Part shown: positions 17,776 to 24,957 of the stretch, one piece after another
Layout of the letters: each line of letters starts with the position of its first letter
Position numbering within the stretch: the stretch's first letter is position 1
From: Azohydromonas aeria
GTDB lineage: Bacteria > Pseudomonadota > Gammaproteobacteria > Burkholderiales > Burkholderiaceae_C
Reading direction: 5' to 3'
Assembly (NCBI RefSeq): GCF_009760915.1
Contig: NZ_VIDQ01000078.1
Location: 1 to 34,763, forward strand
Length of the DNA: 34,763 nt
Notes under the pieces: generated by a model
Seen by the model: only the letters and a program-made list of their open reading frames with translations
Told to the model about the DNA's origin: nothing
Databases searched by the model: none
Made by a program: the position numbers and the translations under genes

Positions 17776-18144
17776 TCAGAGACTCACGCGCAGGGCCTGG
17801 CGGCGCTGGCGTGTCTCGATGGCGCTTTCGCAGGCGATGCAGCGCAGCGCCCAGGGCTCCAGGCGCAGCCGGTCGAAGGCGATGTCGCCGCCGCAGTCGG
17901 CGCACAGGCCGTAGTCGTCGCCGCGCACGCGGCGCAGCGCCAGGCTGACGTCGCCGAGTTCGCGCAGGTCCAGGTTCGACAGCGCCATGTCCACGTCGCG
18001 CCCGGCGTCGCGGGCCTCGAGCAGTTCCTGCGCATGCGTCACGCGCGAGTCGCCGTGGTGCAGCGCGATCTGGCGCTGCAGCTCGTGCAGGCGCTGCAAC
18101 AGCAGCGATTCGAGCAGCGCGCGCTGACCGGTGGTGAGCGCCAT
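17776..18144 (-). CDS. DksA/TraR-family zinc-finger protein
   Basis: A 122-residue protein. An N-terminal helical region (MALTTGQRALLESLLLQRLH then ELQRQIALHHGD) is followed by an acidic turn (EARDAGRDVDMALSNLDL) and a C-terminal four-cysteine zinc finger CADCG...CIACES. DksA-type proteins reach into the RNA polymerase secondary channel; this one is shorter than DksA (about 151) and longer than TraR (73). Its acidic tip does not clearly match the DxxDxA motif of DksA, so ppGpp co-regulation is uncertain. The ATG at 18144 has an excellent ribosome site (GAGGAG, 8 nt upstream). An FNR-type palindrome lies upstream at the class II activator distance from a weak -10. It is divergent from the FAD reductase gene. 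Confidence 0.85.
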   Translation of the reverse strand: MALTTGQRALLESLLLQRLHELQRQIALHHGDSRVTHAQELLEARDAGRDVDMALSNLDLRELGDVSLALRRVRGDDYGLCADCGGDIAFDRLRLEPWALRCIACESAIETRQRRQALRVSL

Positions 18145-18174
18145 GGCCCATCTCCTCATGTTGTTTGTGAGGCC

Positions 18175-18180
18175 ATCGTG
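18175..18180 (-). promoter_or_regulatory. Weak -10 candidate for the DksA/TraR-like gene
   Basis: CACGAT on the minus strand (3 of 6 matches). With its last base as -7, +1 is 18168 and the centre of the TTGACCCGGGTCAA palindrome (18209.5) sits at -41.5, the usual position for class II activation by FNR/CRP-type proteins. The hexamer alone would not be called. Confidence 0.35.
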
Positions 18181-18202
18181 GCGCGGCGGCACGGTGGTGG
18201 CG

Positions 18203-18216
18203 TTGACCCGGGTCAA
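18203..18216. promoter_or_regulatory. FNR/ANR-type palindromic operator
   Basis: TTGACCCGGGTCAA is a perfect 14-bp palindrome and matches the FNR-family pattern TTGAY-N4-RTCAA. It lies in the 102-bp divergent region between the DksA/TraR-like gene (-) and the FAD reductase gene (+). Its centre is at -41.5 for the minus gene and about -33.5 for the plus gene, so it could activate one and occlude the other. Confidence 0.6.
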
Positions 18217-18230
18217 GCCCGGTGCCTGCC

Positions 18231-18236
18231 TAGAAT
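18231..18236 (+). promoter_or_regulatory. Putative -10 of the FAD reductase gene (very short leader)
   Basis: TAGAAT (5 of 6 matches to TATAAT). With the last T as -7, +1 is 18243, leaving a 4-nt leader before the ATG at 18247. The spacer to TTGACC (18203-18208) is 22 bp, too long for a normal -35. Confidence 0.5.
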
Positions 18237-18246
18237 CTTTGCCACC

Positions 18247-19479
18247 ATGGAAAACACTTTTCCCCGAGCTTGCGAGGTGCTGGTGGTGGGCGCCGGGCCC
18301 GCCGGCAGCGCGTGTGCGCAGATGCTGGCGCGTGCCGGCCTGGACGTGCTGCTCGTCGACGAGCACGACTTCCCGCGCGAGAAGGTCTGCGGCGACGGGC
18401 TGATCCCGGACGCACTGGCGGCGCTGCGCCGGCTGGGCGTGTTCGAAGAGGTGATGGCGCAGGCGCGGCGCGTGGCGCACGTGGCCTGCATCGGTCCGCG
18501 CGGCGGGCGCGTGGACGTGCCCGGCACGCTTGCTGTGCTGCCGCGGCGCGAGCTCGACATGATCCTGTGCACGGCGGCGCGCCGTGCCGGCGCGCGCTGG
18601 CTGGCGCCGGCACGCTTCGAGGCGCCGCTGCTCGACGGCGAGCGCGTGGTGGGCGCGCGGCTGCAGGTGAACGGCAAAGCGCTGGAGGTGGCGGCGCGCT
18701 GGGTGGTGCTGGCCACCGGGGCGCGGCCGCAGGCGCTCATCGCCGCGGGCATGTGCGAGCGCCACACGCCCACCGGCGTGGCGCTGCGCGCGCACGTGCG
18801 CCACGAGGCGCTGGCGCAGCGGGTGCAGGCGCTGGAGATCGTGTGGCACCCGCGGCTGCGCGGCGGCTACGGCTGGCTGTTTCCGGGGCCCGGCGGCGTG
18901 CTCAACATCGGCACCGGGCTGCTGGGCAGCCACAGCGCCGACGCGAAAGGACATGGCCGCATGCAGCCGCTGAACCTGCGCCAGCTGTTCGAGGCCTTCT
19001 GCGAGGTGCACGCGCCGGCGCGCGAGCTGATGGAGCACGGCGAGATCGTCAGCGACGTCAAGGGCGCGCCGCTGCGCTGCTCGCTGGCCGGCGCGCGCTG
19101 GTCGCGCCCGGGGCTGCTGGTGTGCGGCGAGGCCGCGGGCAGCACCTACGCCTTCTCGGGCGAAGGCATTGGCAAGGCCATGGAAACCGGGCTGCTGGCA
19201 GCGCAGGCGCTGGCCGCCGCGGGACCCGAGGCACTGGGCGAGGCCCGGGTGCGCGCGCGCTACGAGGACGCGCTGCACGCGCTGCGGCCACGCTTCGCGC
19301 TCTACGAGAAGGCCAACCGCGTCAACAACCACCCGTGGCTGGCCGACCTGTTGATCTGGCGTGCGCGCCGGCGGCCGTCGGTGCTGGACCGCCTGGCCGG
19401 CGTGCTGGAGGAGCGCAACAACCCCGGCCAACTGCTGACGGTGCGCGGCCTGGTCAAGCTGCTCACGCCCGGACTTTGA
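18247..19479 (+). CDS. FAD-dependent oxidoreductase, geranylgeranyl reductase family
   Basis: A 410-residue flavoprotein. The N-terminal Rossmann motif VVGAGPAGSACAQMLARAG binds the ADP part of FAD, DFPREKVCGDGLIPDALAAL is the family's second signature, and CGEAAGSTYAFSGEGIGKAM is the FAD-ribityl motif. This is the fold of geranylgeranyl reductases and related dehydrogenases. The bacterial branch is broad and includes enzymes reducing isoprenoid chains of quinones or lipids; no photosynthesis genes are present here, so a chlorophyll role is not supported and the substrate is unknown. The ATG at 18247 has no ribosome site and follows the TAGAAT -10 closely. An FNR-type operator lies upstream. 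Confidence 0.85.
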   Translation: MENTFPRACEVLVVGAGPAGSACAQMLARAGLDVLLVDEHDFPREKVCGDGLIPDALAALRRLGVFEEVMAQARRVAHVACIGPRGGRVDVPGTLAVLPRRELDMILCTAARRAGARWLAPARFEAPLLDGERVVGARLQVNGKALEVAARWVVLATGARPQALIAAGMCERHTPTGVALRAHVRHEALAQRVQALEIVWHPRLRGGYGWLFPGPGGVLNIGTGLLGSHSADAKGHGRMQPLNLRQLFEAFCEVHAPARELMEHGEIVSDVKGAPLRCSLAGARWSRPGLLVCGEAAGSTYAFSGEGIGKAMETGLLAAQALAAAGPEALGEARVRARYEDALHALRPRFALYEKANRVNNHPWLADLLIWRARRRPSVLDRLAGVLEERNNPGQLLTVRGLVKLLTPGL

Positions 19480-19543
19480 AGCGCCCGTGAAAACCGCGCC
19501 GCGCCGGGGGCCACGCGGCCCCGGCGCACGCGCACCGGTCCTG

Positions 19544-19549
19544 CACAAT
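19544..19549 (+). promoter_or_regulatory. Putative -10 of the class II amidotransferase gene (near-leaderless)
   Basis: CACAAT, with 7 nt between its last base and the ATG at 19557, so +1 would be 19556. This is the same hexamer and spacing as at 11120-11125. No -35 consensus is seen. Confidence 0.4.
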
Positions 19550-19556
19550 CGGTCGC

Positions 19557-20309
19557 ATGTGTCAGCTTTTGGGCATGAATGCCAACACGCCGACCGACGT
19601 GATGTTCAGCTTCACGGGGCTGGCCACGCGGGCGCACGAGCACAAGGACGGCTTCGGCATCGCTTTCTTCGAAGACCGCGGCGTTCGCATGTTCGTGGAC
19701 CACTACGGCGCGCGCCAGTCGCCGGTGGCCGAGCTGCTGCAGCGCTACCCGATCCGCAGCCGCAACGTCATCGCCCACATCCGCAAGGCCACGCAGGGCC
19801 GCATCGCGCTGGAGAACACGCACCCGTTCATGCGCGAGCTCTGGGGCCGCTACTGGGTGTTCGCGCACAACGGCGACCTGAAGTCTTTCGAGCCGCGGTT
19901 GCATGGCGCCTTCCGCCCGGTGGGCGACACCGACAGCGAGCGCGCCTTCTGCTGGCTGATGCAGGAGCTGGCCAAGGCGCATGCCAGCGTGCCGGCGCTG
20001 CCCGAGCTCAAGCGCACGCTGGCAGAGCTGGTGCCGCAGCTCAACGCACACGGCACGTTCAATTTCCTGCTCTCCAACGGCCAGGCGCTTTGGGCGCACG
20101 GCTCGACGCGCCTGTTCTGGCTGCAGCGCCGGCATCCGTTCCGCGCCACGCGGCTGCGCGACGAGGATCTGACGGTGGACTTCTCTCAGCTCACCACGCC
20201 GCAGGACCGCGTGGCCGTGATCGCCACCGAGCCGCTGACCGCCGATGAGGAGTGGACGGCCTTCGAGCCCGGCGAGCTGCGCCTCTTCATAGACGGCGCG
20301 CCGGCCTGA
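19557..20309 (+). CDS. Class II glutamine amidotransferase (YafJ-like)
   Basis: A 250-residue N-terminal-nucleophile glutaminase domain standing alone. Cys2 (MCQLLGMN) would become the catalytic N-terminal nucleophile after removal of Met1. Further family blocks are HKDGFGIAFFEDRG, NVIAHIRKATQG, ENTHPFMRELWGRYWVFAHNGD and VGDTDSERAFCWL, which form the glutamine pocket and oxyanion hole. The length matches E. coli YafJ (about 255), whose acceptor reaction is unknown. No synthase domain is attached, and the substrate receiving ammonia cannot be inferred. No ribosome site precedes the ATG. It lies 77 nt after the FAD reductase gene and converges on the HDOD gene with 28 bp between stops. Confidence 0.92.
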   Translation: MCQLLGMNANTPTDVMFSFTGLATRAHEHKDGFGIAFFEDRGVRMFVDHYGARQSPVAELLQRYPIRSRNVIAHIRKATQGRIALENTHPFMRELWGRYWVFAHNGDLKSFEPRLHGAFRPVGDTDSERAFCWLMQELAKAHASVPALPELKRTLAELVPQLNAHGTFNFLLSNGQALWAHGSTRLFWLQRRHPFRATRLRDEDLTVDFSQLTTPQDRVAVIATEPLTADEEWTAFEPGELRLFIDGAPA

Positions 20310-20337
20310 GCGCGGCGCTCGGCGGCGCCTTGTCCTT

Positions 20338-21168
20338 TCAGGCGGCGCCGTAACCCTCGCCGGCGTTCTGGAGCTGCTCCTGCACGCGCTGCGCCGTGTC
20401 GAGCAGCTTTTGCGGCTGCATCCCGGCCGGGTCGGCCACGCGCTGCACCGTGTCTTCGAGCTGGTGGGGCAGACGGATCAGGCTGTGCGCCACGGCCGAG
20501 AGCGCCAGCACCTGCGCGCGCTGCAGCCCTTCGGGCAGCGGCGCGCCGTGCTGCACCGCGACGTGATTGCGCACGCAGTTCACGGCCGCGCCGGCCAGGC
20601 CCCAGCTCTCGCACAGCGCTGCGCCCAGCGCGTCGTGGCTGACGCCGAAGCGCTCGCGCTCCAGCCGCGCCAGGGCCACGTCGTCGTTGCCGGCTGCGCT
20701 CAGCATGGCGCGGTACGGCGCACAGTCGTGACGGAACAGCACCGCCTTGCCGCATTCCTCGAACAGCCCGGCCGAGTGCGCAGCCCAGGCGTCGGGCGTG
20801 CCCAGGCGCTGCGCCATGCGCCCCATCAGCAGCCCGCGCCGCACCGCGTGGCGCCACAGCGGCTCCAGCTCGCGCGCCGGCGGGAATACGGCGCGCAGCC
20901 CGATCTCGAAGGTGATGGCCGCCACCTCGCGCAGGCCCAGGTACGTCAGCGCCTGGTGCACGGTCTGCACGCGCCCGCGCAGCCCGTAGAGCGAAGAGTT
21001 GACGGCGCGCAGCACCGCCGCAGCCAGCGCCATGTCGGTCTCGATGAGGGCCGACACTGCCTGCATGGCCACGCCCTCGCTCTCCAGCAGCGTGGTGAGC
21101 CGGGCCAGGGCCTGGGGCTGGGTGGGGATGTCGACGTCCAGGCGACGCAGTTCAGGATCGACGGGCAT
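20338..21168 (-). CDS. HDOD domain protein
   Basis: A 276-residue single-domain protein. The HDOD domain runs from about residue 15 to 210 (LDVDIPTQPQALARLTTLLE, METDMALAAAVLRAVNSSLYG-type segment, VQTVHQALTYLGLREVAAIT), related to HD phosphohydrolases but generally lacking their metal site. HDOD proteins occur in signalling and stress regulation, often linked to cyclic-di-GMP or chemotaxis, with no fixed biochemical role. No partner output domain (EAL, GGDEF) is present. The ATG at 21168 gives MPVDPELRRLDVD; the hexamer CAGAAC ends 6 nt before it, a weak version of the leaderless pattern. It lies 64 nt downstream of the TSUP transporter gene. Confidence 0.88.
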   Translation of the reverse strand: MPVDPELRRLDVDIPTQPQALARLTTLLESEGVAMQAVSALIETDMALAAAVLRAVNSSLYGLRGRVQTVHQALTYLGLREVAAITFEIGLRAVFPPARELEPLWRHAVRRGLLMGRMAQRLGTPDAWAAHSAGLFEECGKAVLFRHDCAPYRAMLSAAGNDDVALARLERERFGVSHDALGAALCESWGLAGAAVNCVRNHVAVQHGAPLPEGLQRAQVLALSAVAHSLIRLPHQLEDTVQRVADPAGMQPQKLLDTAQRVQEQLQNAGEGYGAA

Positions 21169-21232
21169 GGCACGGTTCTGCGATGCGGAGGGTTCATGGT
21201 AAGCGGCGTGCGTGCCGAAGCACGTCAGGACT

Positions 21233-21994
21233 TCACAGCCGCAATGCATCGAAGCTGGTCTTGAGAATCAGTGCGCCCACCACCGCGATGAAGACGCCGC
21301 GCACGAAGCCCGCACCATGGCGCAGCGCCAGCCGCGTGCCCAGCAGGCTGCCGCCCACGTTGGCCGCTGCCAGCACCGGCGCCACCTGCCACCACACGTG
21401 GCCCTTGGCCGAGAACAGCACCAGCGCCGCCACGTTGGTGCCCACGTTGAGCAGCTTGGCGCTGGCCGAGGCATGCAGGAAGTCGTAGCCCAGCACGCGC
21501 ACGAACAGGAACACGAAGAAGCTGCCCGTACCCGGTCCGAAGAAGCCGTCGTAGAAGCCGACGACGGCGCCCACCGCGGCGGCGGCCAGCGCCTCGTGGC
21601 GGCCGACGAAGCGCGGCCGGTGCGTGCGTCCCAGGTCCTTGCGCATCAGCGTATAGGCGAACACCGCCACCAGGATCAGCGGCAGCGCGCGCTTGAGCCC
21701 GGCCGGGCTGACCTGCGTGACGGCCCAGGCGCCGGCGAAGGCCGCCAGCAACGCTGCCGCCACGGCCGGCCACAGCGTGCGCCAGTTCAGGCTGACGCGG
21801 CGCGCGTACTGCGTGAAGGACCAGGCCGTGCCCCACACCGAAGCGCTCTTGTTGGTGCCCAGCAGCGTTGCCGGCGCGGCCTGCGGGTAGACGGCGAACA
21901 GCGCTGGCGTCAACACCAGCCCGCCGCCCCCGACGATGGAGTCAATGAAACCGGCCAAGGCGGAGGCCAGGGCAACCAGCAGGAGTTCGCTCAT
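21233..21994 (-). CDS. TSUP-family membrane transporter (TauE/SafE, DUF81)
   Basis: A 253-residue integral membrane protein with about eight hydrophobic segments. The N-terminal family block GFIDSIVGGGGLVLTPALF and the second-half repeat GAVVGFYDGFFGPGTGSFFV are the hallmark glycine-rich re-entrant motifs of TauE/SafE proteins, proposed to export sulfite, sulfoacetate or other organosulfur anions. E. coli YfcA is the close type. The substrate is unknown. The ATG at 21994 (MSELLLVALASALAG) is chosen because the first membrane segment starts there; upstream in-frame starts would translate the GMC gene's terminator. No strong ribosome site is seen. Confidence 0.92.
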   Translation of the reverse strand: MSELLLVALASALAGFIDSIVGGGGLVLTPALFAVYPQAAPATLLGTNKSASVWGTAWSFTQYARRVSLNWRTLWPAVAAALLAAFAGAWAVTQVSPAGLKRALPLILVAVFAYTLMRKDLGRTHRPRFVGRHEALAAAAVGAVVGFYDGFFGPGTGSFFVFLFVRVLGYDFLHASASAKLLNVGTNVAALVLFSAKGHVWWQVAPVLAAANVGGSLLGTRLALRHGAGFVRGVFIAVVGALILKTSFDALRL

Positions 21995-22045
21995 CAAGAA
22001 ACAGCAGCGGGAGACAGCGAAGCCATGCGCGAGACGCAGGGACGA

Positions 22046-22074
22046 AAAAAAAGGCGCCGGATCAACCGGCGCCC
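22046..22074 (-). terminator. Rho-independent terminator of the GMC oxidoreductase gene
   Basis: On the minus strand the stem GGCGCCGG / CCGGCGCC (8 bp, loop TTGAT) is followed by eight T residues (22046-22053). It lies 41 nt after the GMC stop and 51 nt before the TSUP start, so the two genes are separate units. Confidence 0.93.
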
Positions 22075-22115
22075 TTGAATTGTGACAGCGGGCCGCCATC
22101 GGGGCGGCGCTTCGC

Positions 22116-23927
22116 TCACTTGATCGATTGGTTCTGAACAGTCTCCTCGGCCTCCGTCCAGACGACACCTGCCGAGGAGGCGGCATCGCTGCGAGTGCCG
22201 GCAATGTAAGGAATTGCAGTAACTTTGGCATCGGTGTTTACCCGAGACGTTGTGTCCTCCGGTGTCTCGGTGCGCATCCAGTGGGCGGCGCGCTCGGCAA
22301 TCATGAGCGTGGGCGAGTTGGTGTTGCCGCTGGTGATGGTGGGCATCACGCTGGCGTCGGCCACGCGCAGGGCGCGCACGCCGCGCAGCCGCAACCGGGC
22401 ATCAACCACGGCCAGCGGGTCATCGGCGCGGCCCATGCGGCAGGTGCCCACGGGGTGGAAGATGGTCGTGCCGATGTCACCCGCCAGACGAGCCAGTTCG
22501 TCGTCGCTCTGGAACTCCACGCCCGGCCTGAACTCCTCGGGCCGGTAGGGCGCCAGGGCCGGCATCGAGGCAATGCGCCGCGTCAGGCGCAGCGACTGCG
22601 CGGCGATGTGGCGGTCCTGCTCGGTGCTGAGGTAGTTGGCTCGAATGGACGGCGGCTGCGCCGGGTCGGCCGAGACGATGCGCACGTGACCGCGCGAGCT
22701 CGGGTTGAGGTTGCAGACGCTGGCGGTGAAGGCGTCGAAGGGATGCAGCGGCTCGCCGAAGGCGTCCAGCGACAGCGGCTGCACGTGGTACTGCAGGTCC
22801 GGCCAGGGCTGCGCGGGGTCAGAGCGCGTGAAAGCCCCCAACTGCGACGGCGCCATGCTCATCGGGCCGCTGCGCCGCAGCAGGTATTCCAGCCCGATGC
22901 GCGCCTTGCCCGTGAGCGAGTTGGCCAGCGTGTTGAGCGTGCGCACGCCGCGCACCTTGAACACCGCGCGGATCTGCAGGTGGTCCTGCAGGTTCTCGCC
23001 CACGCCGGGCAACTCGTGCTGCGGCGCAATGCCCAGCGCGTGCAGCAGCGGCGCCGCGCCGATGCCCGAATGTTGCAGCAGTGCCGGCGTGCCTACGGCC
23101 CCGCTGGCGAGCACCACCTCGCGCGCGGCTCGCACCCGCACCGGCGCGCCGTCGGTGCCCAGGCGCATCTCAATGCCGGCGGCGCGCTGTACGCCGTCGC
23201 CGTCGCGCTCGAGCAGCACGCGCGTGACGGTGGCGCCGGTCTGCACCGTGAGGTTCGGCCGCGAGCGCGCCGGGCGCAGGAAGGCCTTGGCGGCGTTCCA
23301 GCGCACGCCGCCGCGCTGGTTGACCTCGAAATAGCCCACGCCCTCGTTGCTGCCACGGTTGAAATCGGCGGTGGCCGGGATGCCGGCCTGCTGCGCCGCC
23401 TGCGCGAAGGCGTCCAGGATCTCCCAGCGCAGGCGCTGGCGCTCAACGCGCCACTCGCCGCCCGGGCGCCGACCGTCCGGGTCGAAACCCGGCGCAGCGT
23501 GCATGTCGTCGGCACCGCGCCAGTGGTCCTCGTGGCGCAGGAAGAACGGCAGGCATTGATCCCAGTCCCAGGCTGCGTCGCCGCAGGCCGCTGCCCACCG
23601 CGCGTAGTCGCGCGACTGGCCGCGCATGTAGATCATGCCGTTGATGCTGGAGCAGCCGCCCAGTACCTTGCCGCGCGGATAGCGCAGACGCCGGCCGTTG
23701 AGCCCAGGGTCGGCCTCGGTGTGGAACAGCCAATCCGTGCGCGGATTGCCGATGCAGTAGAGATAGCCCACCGGAATGTGGATCCACAGGTAATCGTCAC
23801 GCCCGCCCGCCTCCACCAGCAGCACGCGCCGCGCCGGATCAGCGCTGAGCCGGTTGGCGAGCAGGCAGCCAGCAGTGCCGGCGCCCACGACGATGTAGTC
23901 ATAGGTGGCGCTTGTCTCGTCTTTCAT
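22116..23927 (-). CDS. GMC-family FAD-dependent oxidoreductase (choline dehydrogenase-like)
   Basis: A 603-residue flavoprotein of the glucose-methanol-choline family that oxidises an alcohol, probably passing electrons to the respiratory chain. The N-terminal FAD motif YDYIVVGAGTAGCLLANRLS, GMC signature 1 (RGKVLGGCSSINGMIYMRG), signature 2 (GAVGTPALLQHSGIG) and the C-terminal catalytic region (TIFHPVGTCRMG; SGNTNSPTLMIAERAA) with the expected His and Asn are present. The substrate is not predictable. After AERAAHWMRTE the protein carries about 50 extra residues of low complexity (TPEDTTSRVNTDAKVTAIPY onward) beyond the usual family end. The ATG at 23927 (MKDETSATYDYIV) gives the normal N-terminus. 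A strong terminator follows. Confidence 0.92.
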   Translation of the reverse strand: MKDETSATYDYIVVGAGTAGCLLANRLSADPARRVLLVEAGGRDDYLWIHIPVGYLYCIGNPRTDWLFHTEADPGLNGRRLRYPRGKVLGGCSSINGMIYMRGQSRDYARWAAACGDAAWDWDQCLPFFLRHEDHWRGADDMHAAPGFDPDGRRPGGEWRVERQRLRWEILDAFAQAAQQAGIPATADFNRGSNEGVGYFEVNQRGGVRWNAAKAFLRPARSRPNLTVQTGATVTRVLLERDGDGVQRAAGIEMRLGTDGAPVRVRAAREVVLASGAVGTPALLQHSGIGAAPLLHALGIAPQHELPGVGENLQDHLQIRAVFKVRGVRTLNTLANSLTGKARIGLEYLLRRSGPMSMAPSQLGAFTRSDPAQPWPDLQYHVQPLSLDAFGEPLHPFDAFTASVCNLNPSSRGHVRIVSADPAQPPSIRANYLSTEQDRHIAAQSLRLTRRIASMPALAPYRPEEFRPGVEFQSDDELARLAGDIGTTIFHPVGTCRMGRADDPLAVVDARLRLRGVRALRVADASVMPTITSGNTNSPTLMIAERAAHWMRTETPEDTTSRVNTDAKVTAIPYIAGTRSDAASSAGVVWTEAEETVQNQSIK

Positions 23928-24251
23928 GGTGCTGTCGGATGCCGAGCTTGCGCGGGCAACCGGATCTGGAAAACTCAGATGCTGATGCGCTGCCGCCCAT
24001 CGTGCCCATACCACAAGGAAAATCCTGCTATCGCGTGCCGCGGCGGCTTGCGCCCTGAGCGCATTCCCGGGTTTGCTACGGGTTTGTCCTCAACCTGCAA
24101 CACAACATTTAACGCCCTCACGGCGTGTGGTGCGGAAGGATTCCTTGATAATGGTTCGCCTGTGTCTGGATGCGGCGCCTTCGGTTGAGTGGTTCACGAT
24201 GGGTTGAAGCTCCACATGGTATTGAGTGAGTGATTGGAAAGGGGCTTCCCC
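23928..24251. other. Intergenic region between the GMC and RRM genes
   Basis: A 324-bp divergent region with no credible gene and lower GC than its surroundings. It should hold both promoters. The best -10 candidate is GATAAT at 24147-24152 on the plus strand, implying a leader of about 93 nt for the RRM gene; no matching -35 is evident. Just before the RRM ATG, GGGG (24241-24244) and CCCC (24248-24251) can pair over a 3-nt loop and would cover the ribosome site AAAGGGG. No clear minus-strand promoter for the GMC gene was found. Confidence 0.4.
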
Positions 24252-24764
24252 ATGGGAAATAAGCTGTACGTAGGCAACTTGGCCTACAGCGTCCGTGATG
24301 AGTCGTTGCACGAGGCGTTTGCGCAATTCGGTTCGGTGACCTCCGCCAAGGTCATGATGGACCGTGAAACCGGCCGTTCGAAGGGCTTCGGCTTTGTCGA
24401 GATGGGCTCTGATGCCGAGGCGCAAGCCGCCATCAACGGCATGAACGGCCAGGCGCTGGAAGGCCGCGCCATCGTGGTCAACGAGGCCCGTCCTCGTGAA
24501 GAGCGCCCGGGCGGTGGCTACGGCGGCGGTGGCCGCGGTGGCTATGGCGGCGGCGGTGGCGGCTACGGTGGTGGTGGCGGCGGCTACGGCGGCGGTGGTG
24601 GCGGCTACGGTGGCGGCGGCGGCGGTGGCCGCAGCCCCTACGGTGGTGGCGGCGGCGGTGGCCGTGGCGGCTACGGTGGTGGCGGCGGCGGTGGCCGTGG
24701 CGGCTACGGTGGCAGCGGCGGCGGTGGCCGCGGTGGCTACGGCGGCGGCAGCAGCGGCTACTGA
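24252..24764 (+). CDS. RRM RNA-binding protein with glycine-rich RGG tail
   Basis: A 170-residue RNA-binding protein. One RNA recognition motif (residues about 4-80) has RNP2 LYVGNL (5-10) and RNP1 KGFGFVEM (44-51) intact. Residues about 86-170 are almost only glycine, tyrosine and arginine: four YGGGGGG heptads, then three units of about 11 residues with RGGY (RGG-box-like). This is the layout of plant and cyanobacterial glycine-rich RNA-binding proteins, which act as cold-inducible RNA chaperones; the role here is by analogy. The ATG at 24252 follows GGAAAGGGG. The TTG at 24234 would add six residues and is less likely. A strong terminator follows, so the gene is monocistronic. Confidence 0.93.
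   Translation: MGNKLYVGNLAYSVRDESLHEAFAQFGSVTSAKVMMDRETGRSKGFGFVEMGSDAEAQAAINGMNGQALEGRAIVVNEARPREERPGGGYGGGGRGGYGGGGGGYGGGGGGYGGGGGGYGGGGGGGRSPYGGGGGGGRGGYGGGGGGGRGGYGGSGGGGRGGYGGGSSGY
24510..24761 (+). repeat. GGN-rich coding tandem repeats in the RRM gene
   Basis: Two nested coding repeats: a 21-bp unit encoding YGGGGGG, about four copies, followed by a 33-bp unit encoding GGYGGGGGGGR, about three copies with the last degenerate. Such arrays are prone to slippage, so copy number may vary between strains. Confidence 0.8.
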
Positions 24765-24803
24765 TCCACGGATCACATCTCCGGCCTGACAGGGCCGGGC
24801 TTC

Positions 24804-24840
24804 AAGGGCGCAGGTGGCAACACCAGCGCCCTTTTGCTTT
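24804..24840 (+). terminator. Rho-independent terminator of the RRM gene
   Basis: Outer stem AAGGGCGC / GCGCCCTT (8 bp), A-A mismatch, inner stem GGTG / CACC and a GCAA tetraloop (GNRA type, 24817-24820), then TTGCTTT. A second hairpin CCGGCC/GGCCGG (24781-24798) lies just before it. Confidence 0.9.
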
Positions 24841-24913
24841 GTGGACGTGCCGGGATAACGGCGACGATGCCGGCGATGGCACTTCAGCGCACTGGCGGTT
24901 GCAAGCGCAGGCC

Positions 24914-24929
24914 AGTTGCAGATGCAACT
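24914..24929. repeat. Short perfect inverted repeat AGTTGCA-GA-TGCAACT
   Basis: A 7-bp perfect dyad with a 2-bp centre in the gap between the RRM gene terminator and the stop of the SDR gene. It has no T-run, so it is not an ordinary terminator. Function unknown. Confidence 0.35.
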
Positions 24930-24957
24930 TGGCAGCAGGAATGCCCAGGCCCGGCGC

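Noticed and set aside
18203..18236. TTGACC (18203) and TAGAAT (18231) as an ordinary -35/-10 pair
   Set aside because: The spacer is 22 bp, too long for a sigma-70 promoter; the TTGAC half is better explained by the palindrome.
18145..19548. Upstream extension of the DksA-like frame through the region antisense to the FAD reductase
   Set aside because: The real start at 18144 has an excellent ribosome site; the extension is antisense shadow sequence.
20310..20337. GGCGGCGCC copies around the amidotransferase/HDOD gene ends as a bidirectional terminator
   Set aside because: The copies are short self-palindromes close to stop codons with no T-run; GC-rich coincidence is likely.
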